From assembly GCA_031259905.1 (NCBI GenBank), contig JAIRKS010000111.1:1-9386 (forward strand): a stretch of 9,386 nucleotides of DNA, given 5' to 3'. Position numbers and translations under genes: made by a program. The DNA is from Odoribacteraceae bacterium (lineage in GTDB: Bacteria > Bacteroidota > Bacteroidia > Bacteroidales > Marinifilaceae). Of this stretch, positions 1 to 7,435 are shown piece after piece (within the stretch, counting starts at the first letter, position 1; the number at the start of each line of letters is the position of its first letter). A model generated the notes under the pieces. It saw only the letters and a program-made list of their open reading frames with translations. It ran no database searches and was not told where the DNA came from.

Positions 1-166
1 AAATTTCAGATGCCCTTTCAGAAATTTGAAATGCCTTGTCAGAAATTTGAAATGCCCTTTCAGAAATTTGAAATGCCTTGTCAGAAATTTGAAATGCCCT
101 TTCAGAAATTTGAAATGCCCTGTCAGAAATTTAAAATGCCCTCCTGAAAATTTAAAATGCCCTGCC
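1..166. repeat. 21-bp tandem repeat array, about 8 units, running off the left edge
   Basis: Units of exactly 21 bp begin AGAAATTTGAAATG and end in a 7-bp variable tail. Full units start at 20, 41, 62, 83, 104, 125 and 146; positions 1-19 are the rest of an earlier unit. The tail alternates CCTTGTC (units at 20 and 62) with CCCTTTC (units at 1, 41 and 83), giving a 42-bp higher-order period. The unit at 104 has a mixed tail, CCCTGTC. The last two units (125, 146) are diverged: both have AAATTTAAAATG in place of AAATTTGAAATG. There are no spacers, so this is a tandem array and not a CRISPR. Because 21 is a multiple of three, several frames stay open and create spurious repetitive ORFs. The array probably continues left of the window. 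Its function is unknown. Confidence 0.95.
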
Positions 167-318
167 GCGACTCACGATGAATTCTTCCAGGTACTCCAGT
201 GGACCGGTCACCGGGCCTTCGGGCGAGGAGAAAAAATTGATCGTCTTTCATGGTCACTAAACTCGTGGTAACGTTCCGTGGCGCGGCGAAGCGTGCGGGT
301 GAATCGAGGCGCGTGCAT
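152..318 (-). pseudogene. 3' end of a small minus-strand gene, apparently frameshifted
   Basis: On the minus strand an ORF starts at ATG 316-318 and reads MHAPRFTRTLRRATERY onward, stopping at 208-210 after 36 residues. A second frame, open across 152-236, reads EGPVTGPLEYLEEFIVSRG and ends at TAA 152-154. The two frames overlap at a run of six T (plus-strand A6 at 231-236). Adding one T there would join them into a 55-residue reading frame. The second segment uses the G/C-ending codons typical of the neighbouring genes and has a plausible amphipathic helix, which suggests real coding sequence. I recognise no family. Reading further upstream in the first frame gives an in-frame TGA and then a possible start at about 357, so the relic may be longer. 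It could be a degraded gene, a sequencing error at the homopolymer, or chance. Confidence 0.3.
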
Positions 319-632
319 ACTGGTATCTCCCGTGGCTACTGATCACGCGTACTTCATTTGTCTTGTATTCTACATGCAATTTTTTTCTCCTGGGCTTGTC
401 GCGCTAAAATAAAAACAGTACTCCCGCGTGAATGGGAACACTTGCACCGGTGGCGAGGACGCTTACCCGGTCACGCTTGCCGGGGTACACTCTCCCGCCT
501 TGCATCGTGGAGTCCTGGAAATCGCGTGGATTTTTACCGGGACGGCGTGAAATCAACATTTTTTCTGGTGCGCGTGCCGGGACATTCACCCGTTTCCCCT
601 GCTGACGCGATTCCTATAAAAACTCACGAGAT
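167..632. other. Intergenic region between the repeat array and fecR-like gene
   Basis: Apart from the minus-strand relic (up to 318), nothing here looks like a gene. Open frames in 358-632 are low-complexity arginine/proline/serine translations without recognisable motifs and with codon use unlike the operon. In particular there is no ECF sigma factor C-terminus ahead of the FecR gene. Base composition is GC-rich except for an AT-rich island at about 353-420. No convincing intrinsic terminator hairpin was found. Confidence 0.6.
353..420 (+). promoter_or_regulatory. AT-rich island, possible promoter zone for the operon
   Basis: This short AT-rich stretch stands out in a GC-rich intergenic region. 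TTCATTTG at 353-360 differs at one defined position from the Bacteroidetes -7 consensus TAnnTTTG, and a T7 run (380-386) and an AAAATAAAAA run (406-415) follow. There is no good TTTG about 20 bp upstream, so a housekeeping promoter is not proven. If an ECF sigma factor controls the operon, its promoter would not match this consensus anyway. The island is more than 200 nt from the first gene, so a long leader would be implied. Confidence 0.2.
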
Positions 633-1814
633 ATGGATAATAACATGGAACATGACATGCAGGTGGCCGCGATCATCGCCCGGGAACTCGGCGGGGAAAC
701 GCTGACCCCGCGCGAGGAAGAGATCCTGCGCGAGTGGACAGGTCGTTCGCCGGGTAACCGGGAGTTTCACGAGTCGTGTCGCGCGGGGAAATTCCTCGAG
801 GACTTCGACCGGACGGTAGCTCTCTCCGACGCGCGGGCACGGTGGGAACAATTGCATCGTCTCACCCGCCCGTCGCGGTCGTGGCGACGGCAGGCGTTAT
901 ACGCGGCGAGCGTGGCGGTGCTGCTCGTGCTCGGCTGGTGGTCGTGGCCCGGGTCGGGCGAGAGGAAACCACTCCCGGCAGGGGAGACCATCGATCCGGC
1001 GAGGAGCAAGGCCATCCTGGTGACGGCCGACGGGCAGCGGCACGTGTTCGAGGAACGCGACACGTCGTTCAGCACGATTCATTCCGACATCCTTTTCTCT
1101 GGCGGTGAGATGACGGACGCGACCGGTAAGCGTCAAACAGAAACGTACGCGGGGGGACGTAACTTGATCATCGTGCCCGTTAGCGGGATATTCTCCGTGA
1201 CGCTGCAGGACGGCACGCGGGTGTTCCTGAACTCGGCGTCGCGGCTGGAATACCCCGTGACGTTTAGCGAGTCGTCCCGCGAGGTGACCCTCGAGGGAGA
1301 GGCATTCTTCGAGGTGGCGAGCGACACGGCGCGCCCCTTCATCGTGCATGCCGGTCGGGTGAATGCCAGGGTGCTGGGGACGTCGTTCAACTTGCTCGCG
1401 TACGTGGAGGAACCGGTACACGAGCTAACCCTCCTCTCGGGCCGGGTAGAGATAGAGGCGAACGACAAGATAACGGGATTACGTCCCGGGACGCGTGCCT
1501 CGTGGGAGGTAGCCTCCTCGCGCGTGGAGGTGAAAGAAATAGACCCGGCGACGTGCTCTCTCTGGAAGGAGGGCATCATTATGCTGGACGAGCGTGCGAT
1601 GGACGCCGTCGCGCGGATGCTCGAGCGCTGGTATGACGTTCACATGATCTTCGAGGAGGGGGTACAGGGACACCAGCACACGTTCACCGGGAAGATCGAT
1701 ATGAACCTCGACCTGGGGAGCGTGCTCCAGACCCTGACGTTGCTCGGTGGGCCTCGCTTCGAGATCCAGGGGCGGGACGTGCATGTTTACAGAAACGTGA
1801 TTAACCATAAATAA
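633..1814 (+). CDS. FecR-family anti-sigma factor (DUF4974 C-terminal domain)
   Basis: This 393-residue inner-membrane regulator should hold an ECF sigma factor and release or activate it when the partner TonB receptor is loaded. The N-terminal cytoplasmic part (about 1-85) carries the usual LTPREEEILREW segment. One transmembrane helix lies at about 88-104 (ALYAASVAVLLVLGWW). The periplasmic FecR domain spans about 175-272, with the VSLQDG-type motif present as VTLQDGTRVFLNSASRLEYP, then EGEAFFEVA, RPFIVHAG and VLGTSFNLLAY. LRPGTRASW follows. A DUF4974 domain fills about 311-387 (ERWYDVHMIF, FTGKIDMNLDLGSVLQTL). Length and order match full-length Bacteroidetes FecR proteins. ATG 633 is the first of three close in-frame ATGs (633, 645, 657), so the exact start is uncertain by a few residues. 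The gene ends 5 bp before the SusC-like gene. No sigma factor gene is adjacent upstream. Confidence 0.93.
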   Translation: MDNNMEHDMQVAAIIARELGGETLTPREEEILREWTGRSPGNREFHESCRAGKFLEDFDRTVALSDARARWEQLHRLTRPSRSWRRQALYAASVAVLLVLGWWSWPGSGERKPLPAGETIDPARSKAILVTADGQRHVFEERDTSFSTIHSDILFSGGEMTDATGKRQTETYAGGRNLIIVPVSGIFSVTLQDGTRVFLNSASRLEYPVTFSESSREVTLEGEAFFEVASDTARPFIVHAGRVNARVLGTSFNLLAYVEEPVHELTLLSGRVEIEANDKITGLRPGTRASWEVASSRVEVKEIDPATCSLWKEGIIMLDERAMDAVARMLERWYDVHMIFEEGVQGHQHTFTGKIDMNLDLGSVLQTLTLLGGPRFEIQGRDVHVYRNVINHK

Positions 1815-1819
1815 ATACT

Positions 1820-4800
1820 ATGAGAAAACAACATGACTTAGAAATCCCGCGCTCGTCACGGTGCGGGCGAGGAAGCGGGAGGAGAGCCTTCCTGTTGTCC
1901 TGGTTACTGTTCCCGCTGATCGCCTGGGGACAACCGTACACGGGAACCATCTCGGTGGAATTGCAGGACGCGTCGCTGCTGGAAGCACTCCGGCAAATCA
2001 ATCGCGCGGGAAACAATTGCGTGAGTTTTAAACGAGAGGTGGTCGAGAAAGAGGCGACGAAAATCACCATGAACGAACGGGAAATTACCGTGCGGGAAGC
2101 CGTGAAACGCTGCCTGGAAAGCACCTCGCTGGCGCTGCTCGTCGAGGGGGATAACCTGCTGGTGGCGCCCGGTACGTCGCGCCAGCAACCGGTAGTGGTG
2201 ACGGGACGCGTGACGGAAGAAAACGGCATGCCACTCGTGGGCGTGACCGTGCTGCTCAAGGGGACGCTCCACGGGACGTCCACGGACAAGGACGGGCAGT
2301 TCTCCCTCGCGGTGACGGGCGATGAACCGCGCCCGGTGCTCGCGTTTACCTTCATCGGGATGAACCCGGTGGAGAGCGTTTACGAGGGCACGCCGTTAGT
2401 TATCGTGATGCAGGAGAAGGAGGCGACGCTGGGAGAAATCGTCGTCACCGGTATCTTTGAACGCAAGGCCGAGAGCTTCACCGGCTCCGTGGCGTCGTAC
2501 TCCGGGGTGGAGCTGAAGCAGGTGGGGACGAGAAACGTGGTGCAGAGTCTCCGGACGCTCGACCCGTCGTTTCGCGTGACGCCAGATAACCTTTTCGGGT
2601 CGGACCCGAATCGCTTGCCGGATATTAACATCCGCGGCAAGAGCAGTATTTCCAACATCGAGTCGGAGTGGGGCGAGGACCCGAACCGGCCGATCTTCAT
2701 CCTGGACGGTTTCGAGGTCGACCTGCAGACGGTAGTAGATCTCGGCCTGGACCGGGTGGCCTCGGTGCATATCCTGAAAGACGCCGCGTCCACGGCCATG
2801 TACGGTTCTCGTGCAGCCAACGGCGTCGTGGTTATCGAGACGATCAAGCCGCAGGCGGGGACGTTACAGTTCTCTTATGACGGCGCTTATAACATGGATC
2901 TGCCGGATCTCTCCGATTATAACATGATGAACGCGGAGGAGAAGTTGGCATTTGAAAAGGCAACCGGCTTCTACGATCGCGTCAGCACGACGTTCGAGAA
3001 GATGCAATGGGATAACTTGTATAACAAGCGGCTGGCGGACGTGCGGGAAGGAGGCGTTGACACGTACTGGTTGAGTGAACCCTTGCGGACCGGCTTCACG
3101 CACAAGCACGGCGCGCGCGTCACCGGCGGCGACCGTTTCATGTACTACTCCTTCGGCCTGAATTATAGCGGCAACGAGGGCGTGATGAAGCAATCGCAAC
3201 GGAAAATCATCGAGGGCAACATCAACTTGCAGTACCGGAACGAGGGTTTGCGCCTCTCGAACGATCTCACGCTCAGTTACACCCTGGCCGATGACCCGCC
3301 CGTCTCTTTCTACGAGTACGTGCGCGTTAATCCCTATTACAAGAAGGAGATCAACCCGGAGCACCTCGAGTACCTGGACAAGTACACGATTGCCACGGAG
3401 AGTGGTGGAGGTAATCCTTACACTGTCACTAACCCACTCTATAACTCCAGCCTAAAGCACGTGAACCAGGCGAAAACGACGGGGTTCAGGAATAACTTCA
3501 GGATCGAGTACTTGTTCGCGGACGTGAAGCTCGCGGGGAAGGTGAGTATCTCCAAATCAATAGGGAAGACCGAGATGTTCAAATCGCCCTATCATACCGA
3601 TTTCATCGAGCGCGCGCGAACCGAACGAGGGAGCTACACGAGGTCAACCAACGAAAACACGAGCTACAGCGGGGATCTCTCCGCGACGTTCGGGAAAGTA
3701 TACGCCGACGTGCACCAGGTAAATGCCGTTGGGCGCTTGGAGATAAACTCCACGACGCGGGAGAATGACGGTTACATGGCCATCGGCTTCCCCAGCGACC
3801 GGGTCGCGAATCCTGCCTTCGCGATCAGTTACCCGAAGAGCGGGAAACCCGGGTACGGCGAGAATTTCAGACGGGCCATCAACATGATATTAACGGCCAA
3901 CTACGGGTACGACGGGCGGTATCTTATCGACGCCACCTACCGGCGGGACGGCTCTTCTAACTTCGGTGCAAACAAGCTGTGGACGAACACGTGGTCGGTG
4001 GGTGTCGCGTGGAATATCCATAACGAGGAGTTCGTCGGGGAGTGGGCGCAGACGCTGAAGTTGCGCGCCGCCTACGGAAACCCGGGGAACAATAACCAGG
4101 CATTCGACACGTTCCTGGCCTACTCGTATAACACGAACTTGCAAAATCTCTTCGGCTTGGGCGCGCAGATCCATTCCTACGGGAACGCGAACCTCGACTG
4201 GCAAAAGACGAGCGACTTGACGGTCGGCTTCGATCTCACCGCGCTCGACGGGAGGATCAGCACGGTGCTGGATTTCTACCGGAAGGTCACTGACCCGCTG
4301 ATCATACAGGTGGGGATGGCCCCGTCGACCGGTAAATCCACGCTGGTGACGAATTTAGGGATGAACACGATCAACGGGATAACGTTCAAGATCGACGCGC
4401 GCGTGCTGGAGAATAAAGAACATGATTTCAGGTGGAGTATCAATGCCCACGGGTATCACGAGACCTCCAAGTATAGCCGTATCGGTAACCGGCTCGATCG
4501 CTTCAACGACGAGTTGCGAAACTCGTCGGTCTATCGCTATCGCGACGGCGCCAGCTCGTCAGACATCTGGACCGTGCGCTCCGCCGGGATCGACCCGATG
4601 ACGGGACAAGAGATCTTCATTAGGAAGGATGGCTCCTACACGCTTTCCTATAACGCCCAGGACGAGGTAGTGTGCGGTAACTCGTTAGCCGACCTCGAGG
4701 GAGTCATCGGGACGTCGATCCGCTATCGCGGGTTCTCGCTACGCGCGCTATTCAGGTATAGTTTCGGCGGTGATTACTTCAACAACGAACTGTATAACCG

Positions 4801-5158
4801 GATCGAGAACATCGGTTTACAGGCGGACGAGTACAACCAAGACAAACGCGCTTACTACGACCGCTGGAAGCAGCCCGGCGATTATGCCCGTTACCGGGAC
4901 ATCCATATCTACACGTCGGGGAGGGTCTATCCCAAGTCAAGCCGCTACGTGCAGAAGAACAACTTCTTTACCGGAGAGTCGATCTCTGCCGGGTACGATT
5001 TCATCAACAAAACCTGGTTGGCGTTAGCCGGTATCCGCGGGTTATCCGTGGACGTCACGATGAACGAGCTTTTCCGCTGGTCCACCGTCAAGGCCGAAAG
5101 AGGGATCAACTACCCGTTCGCCCGCGCGTTATCACTATCCGTAGACGTCTCTTTTTAA
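1820..5158 (+). CDS. SusC/RagA-family TonB-dependent outer-membrane transporter with STN signalling domain
   Basis: This 1112-residue outer-membrane importer is energised by TonB-ExbBD and works with the SusD protein encoded next. The signal peptide has an unusually long, arginine-rich n-region (1-22) before the hydrophobic AFLLSWLLFPLIAWG, with likely cleavage near residue 37. An STN domain (about 43-116, ISVELQDASLLEALRQIN onward) follows; in this family it contacts a FecR protein. Next come a carboxypeptidase-regulatory-like β-sandwich (about 127-197, GRVTEENGMPLVGVTVLLKG) and the plug (about 203-342), with LGEIVVTG, INIRGKSS, PIFILDGFEV and HILKDAASTAMYGSRAANGV. The rest is a 22-strand-type barrel with the late SusC signatures NQDKRAYYDRWKQPGDYARY and SSRYVQKNNF. 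The protein ends in a terminal Phe (SVDVSF), as expected for BAM-assembled barrels. The frame is intact. The STN domain together with the upstream FecR gene supports transport-coupled signalling. The ligand is unknown. Confidence 0.98.
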   Translation: MRKQHDLEIPRSSRCGRGSGRRAFLLSWLLFPLIAWGQPYTGTISVELQDASLLEALRQINRAGNNCVSFKREVVEKEATKITMNEREITVREAVKRCLESTSLALLVEGDNLLVAPGTSRQQPVVVTGRVTEENGMPLVGVTVLLKGTLHGTSTDKDGQFSLAVTGDEPRPVLAFTFIGMNPVESVYEGTPLVIVMQEKEATLGEIVVTGIFERKAESFTGSVASYSGVELKQVGTRNVVQSLRTLDPSFRVTPDNLFGSDPNRLPDINIRGKSSISNIESEWGEDPNRPIFILDGFEVDLQTVVDLGLDRVASVHILKDAASTAMYGSRAANGVVVIETIKPQAGTLQFSYDGAYNMDLPDLSDYNMMNAEEKLAFEKATGFYDRVSTTFEKMQWDNLYNKRLADVREGGVDTYWLSEPLRTGFTHKHGARVTGGDRFMYYSFGLNYSGNEGVMKQSQRKIIEGNINLQYRNEGLRLSNDLTLSYTLADDPPVSFYEYVRVNPYYKKEINPEHLEYLDKYTIATESGGGNPYTVTNPLYNSSLKHVNQAKTTGFRNNFRIEYLFADVKLAGKVSISKSIGKTEMFKSPYHTDFIERARTERGSYTRSTNENTSYSGDLSATFGKVYADVHQVNAVGRLEINSTTRENDGYMAIGFPSDRVANPAFAISYPKSGKPGYGENFRRAINMILTANYGYDGRYLIDATYRRDGSSNFGANKLWTNTWSVGVAWNIHNEEFVGEWAQTLKLRAAYGNPGNNNQAFDTFLAYSYNTNLQNLFGLGAQIHSYGNANLDWQKTSDLTVGFDLTALDGRISTVLDFYRKVTDPLIIQVGMAPSTGKSTLVTNLGMNTINGITFKIDARVLENKEHDFRWSINAHGYHETSKYSRIGNRLDRFNDELRNSSVYRYRDGASSSDIWTVRSAGIDPMTGQEIFIRKDGSYTLSYNAQDEVVCGNSLADLEGVIGTSIRYRGFSLRALFRYSFGGDYFNNELYNRIENIGLQADEYNQDKRAYYDRWKQPGDYARYRDIHIYTSGRVYPKSSRYVQKNNFFTGESISAGYDFINKTWLALAGIRGLSVDVTMNELFRWSTVKAERGINYPFARALSLSVDVSF

Positions 5159-5170
5159 TAGAATAATACC

Positions 5171-6616
5171 ATGAAGTACTTTAGAAATATCATCACACTA
5201 TTGCTCCTCGTGCCCCTCGCGTCTTGCGAGAAGTGGTTAGCGGAAGTCCCTTTCGACAAGGTGCCCGGTGACGAGTTGTACACCACGGAACTTGGCGTGC
5301 AAGAGGCCCTCAACGGCCTGTACCTCGGTATGCTGGACCGCTCCATCTACGGCGGCGAGCTGACTTTCGGTCTCGTCGAGGCTCTCGCGCAACACTACTA
5401 CATCCCGGACAAGCACCGCTATGACTCGCCTGCCGCGTACAATCTCACGGACAGCAAGTCCGCGGGCTACATCTCCGAGATATGGAGCAAGCTCTACAAG
5501 TTGATCGCCTCCTGCAACGTCTTCATCGAGCAGGTGGAGTTGAACAAGGAAAAGTACAGCGCCGCGCACTACAAGCTATTCCGCGGCGAGGCCATCGCGT
5601 TGCGCGCTTACCTGCACTTTGACCTCTTCCGGCTTTTCGCCCCCGCCTACTCGGAGAGCGTGAAAACGGACCAGGCGATACCCTATTACACGAAAGAAGT
5701 GAACGCTCCCGGCGATTACGCGAGCGTGGAGGATGTTGTCGCGTACCTCCTCAGGGACCTCGACGAGGCGATAACGCTACTGTCCGCGGACCCGCTGTTG
5801 GAAGACCTGACTATCGGCGAATCCTTCTGGGAGTACCGGAACTTCCGCTTGAACATCTACGCGGCGTGGGTGTTGAAGGCACGCGTGCTCCTGCACGTTG
5901 GGGATAAACCGGGAGCTTACGCGATCGCGGCGGCGTTGCTGGAAGGGAACATGCCCGGTGGCAGCGGACAGGCCGCGAATTTCATGGATGTTTTTCCTTC
6001 CCTGTTGTCTCTTCCCACGTCGTACAGGGATCCGGTTGCTTACACCGAGGTCATCTTCGGGATGTATGACGTGAACAGGGATAACATCCAGAGAGACTAT
6101 TTCAGCACGGATCTCATAACAGAGAATATCCTGCTGACCGGTGACACGCGTTACGCGACCCTCTTCACGAATAACGACGATACCCGTGCGAAAGTCTTCC
6201 AGGATGCCCCTAACCAGAGCGAGGTCTACGCGCTGAAGACGTTCTCGAAGTACCTCGCGGGGCGAATATACGACGATGACCCTTACCCCTATCGCTACAA
6301 CGTGCTCCCCCTGATCAAGAAGTCGGAGGTCTACCTGATCGCCGCCGAATCCAGCGATAACGACACGGACAAGGCCAACTGGCTGGAACAGCTACGCCTC
6401 GGGCGCGGTTATCTACTGCACAACACGGAATCCTTCGTCAACAATCTCGATCAACTCCTCCAGGACGAGTACGAGCGCGAGTTTTATGCCGAGGGGCAGT
6501 ACATCTACTACTTGAAACGCAACGGCAAGACAACCGTCATCAACCAGCGCGGGGAGACCGTCGCGTTCAACGCGCGAGTACTCCCGGTGCCTGACGAGGA
6601 ACAGAATAACAGGTAA
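5171..6616 (+). CDS. RagB/SusD-family substrate-binding surface lipoprotein
   Basis: This 481-residue lipoprotein should form the lid on the SusC-like barrel and bind the nutrient at the cell surface. The signal peptide MKYFRNIITLLLLVPLASC gives a lipobox LASC with Cys19 as the lipidation site. The N-terminal SusD-like helical region shows the family pattern ELYTTELGVQEALNGLY, then the helix containing IWSKLYKLIASCNVFIEQV, and the TPR-like segment GEAIALRAYLHFDLFRLFAP. The C-terminal half contains LIKKSEVYLIAAE, YEREFYAEGQYIYYLKRNG and the closing motif RVLPVPDEE, which is the usual SusD end. Length is at the small end of normal. It begins 12 bp after the SusC stop and ends 18 bp before the next gene. 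The start is set by the lipoprotein signal and the AT-rich leader. Binding specificity cannot be read from sequence. Confidence 0.97.
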   Translation: MKYFRNIITLLLLVPLASCEKWLAEVPFDKVPGDELYTTELGVQEALNGLYLGMLDRSIYGGELTFGLVEALAQHYYIPDKHRYDSPAAYNLTDSKSAGYISEIWSKLYKLIASCNVFIEQVELNKEKYSAAHYKLFRGEAIALRAYLHFDLFRLFAPAYSESVKTDQAIPYYTKEVNAPGDYASVEDVVAYLLRDLDEAITLLSADPLLEDLTIGESFWEYRNFRLNIYAAWVLKARVLLHVGDKPGAYAIAAALLEGNMPGGSGQAANFMDVFPSLLSLPTSYRDPVAYTEVIFGMYDVNRDNIQRDYFSTDLITENILLTGDTRYATLFTNNDDTRAKVFQDAPNQSEVYALKTFSKYLAGRIYDDDPYPYRYNVLPLIKKSEVYLIAAESSDNDTDKANWLEQLRLGRGYLLHNTESFVNNLDQLLQDEYEREFYAEGQYIYYLKRNGKTTVINQRGETVAFNARVLPVPDEEQNNR

Positions 6617-6634
6617 CACGAAAATATTTTTACT

Positions 6635-7408
6635 ATGAAGAAATACCTTATCTTTTTGCTTGGCGTCCTCCTCGTCAATTGCTCGGAGGACACGTTACCC
6701 CTCTACAACGGGGTGGAATCGATCTATTTCGACAAGACCGGCGAGATCAACTTCTCGTTCGGGCTGCTGGCCGTCAACGATTCCACGATTAGCATACCCG
6801 TCACCGCCACCGGTCCCATCGTCGATCGCGACCGCCGCTTCCGCGTCCTCTACGACTCCGTCTCCGGGCAGGAAGGTCTACATTTCGACCCGCTGCCGGA
6901 CGAGGGCATCTTCCCTGCCGGGAGTTCCAAGGGATACATCCCCATCCGCCTGCATCGCGTCAACGGGGACAATGACATCTACCAGATTCACCTGCGACTC
7001 GTGCCCAGCGACGACTTCTCCCTCGACCTGACGGAGAAGTACTCGGGGAGCGACACCATTGATCTTACCCGCGTCATCCTGAACTACTCCTCGTCCATCA
7101 CCAAGCCGAACGGGTGGCAGGACATGATCTACGGCTATTTCTCCGTCGCTAAATACCTCCTCGCTTCCGAGCTGACGGGGAGGGACGAGACCTTCTGGAG
7201 GGCGAACGCCTCACAGACGAGCATCGCGCTCTCGCCCGTCATCACGATCTACATCAACAGCAAGATCCTCGCCGGGAGAGACCAAGCCCTACGCGACCCG
7301 GGAAATACCGACCCCGCCGACAAGGGATTCATGACGATGCGGGGGATCAATAGCTATTACGGGCAGTACGTCAAGATACCCGACGACTGGGCACCGGCGA
7401 ATGAATAA
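6635..7408 (+). CDS. DUF4843 domain-containing lipoprotein
   Basis: This 257-residue lipoprotein of unknown function belongs to a type commonly found directly after SusD genes in Bacteroidetes loci that also encode a PKD-like lipoprotein. The signal peptide MKKYLIFLLGVLLVNC has lipobox LVNC with Cys16, followed by SED. Acidic residues right after the Cys are compatible with export to the cell surface. From about 24 the DUF4843 pattern is visible: LYNGVESIYFD, a β-rich middle (ISIPVTATGP, GLHFDPLPDEGIFPAGSS), IPIRLHRVNGDNDIYQIHLRL, and the later KPNGWQDMIYGYFSVAKYLL block. No catalytic motif is visible. An accessory surface or ligand-binding role alongside SusC/SusD is inferred only from position. 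Third codon positions are strongly C-ending, unlike the G-ending fecR-like gene. It ends 27 bp before the PKD-like gene. Confidence 0.9.
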   Translation: MKKYLIFLLGVLLVNCSEDTLPLYNGVESIYFDKTGEINFSFGLLAVNDSTISIPVTATGPIVDRDRRFRVLYDSVSGQEGLHFDPLPDEGIFPAGSSKGYIPIRLHRVNGDNDIYQIHLRLVPSDDFSLDLTEKYSGSDTIDLTRVILNYSSSITKPNGWQDMIYGYFSVAKYLLASELTGRDETFWRANASQTSIALSPVITIYINSKILAGRDQALRDPGNTDPADKGFMTMRGINSYYGQYVKIPDDWAPANE

Positions 7409-7435
7409 CATGTATAACTTAAAAAAAACGCTATC

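Noticed and set aside
1..166. CRISPR array
   Set aside because: The units are contiguous 21-mers with no unique spacers, and no cas genes are present.
26..271. 81-residue plus-strand ORF with LKCP heptads
   Set aside because: It is an artefact of the 21-bp repeat staying in frame. After the array it runs into unrelated sequence antisense to the minus-strand relic and has no leader or recognisable domain.
358..705. Plus-strand ORF overlapping the start of the FecR-like gene
   Set aside because: Its translation is low-complexity and unlike a sigma factor or any family I know. It overlaps a gene with strong domain evidence.
897..1421. 174-residue minus-strand ORF opposite the FecR-like gene
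   Set aside because: It is an antisense shadow of a clearly coding GC-rich gene, without recognisable motifs.
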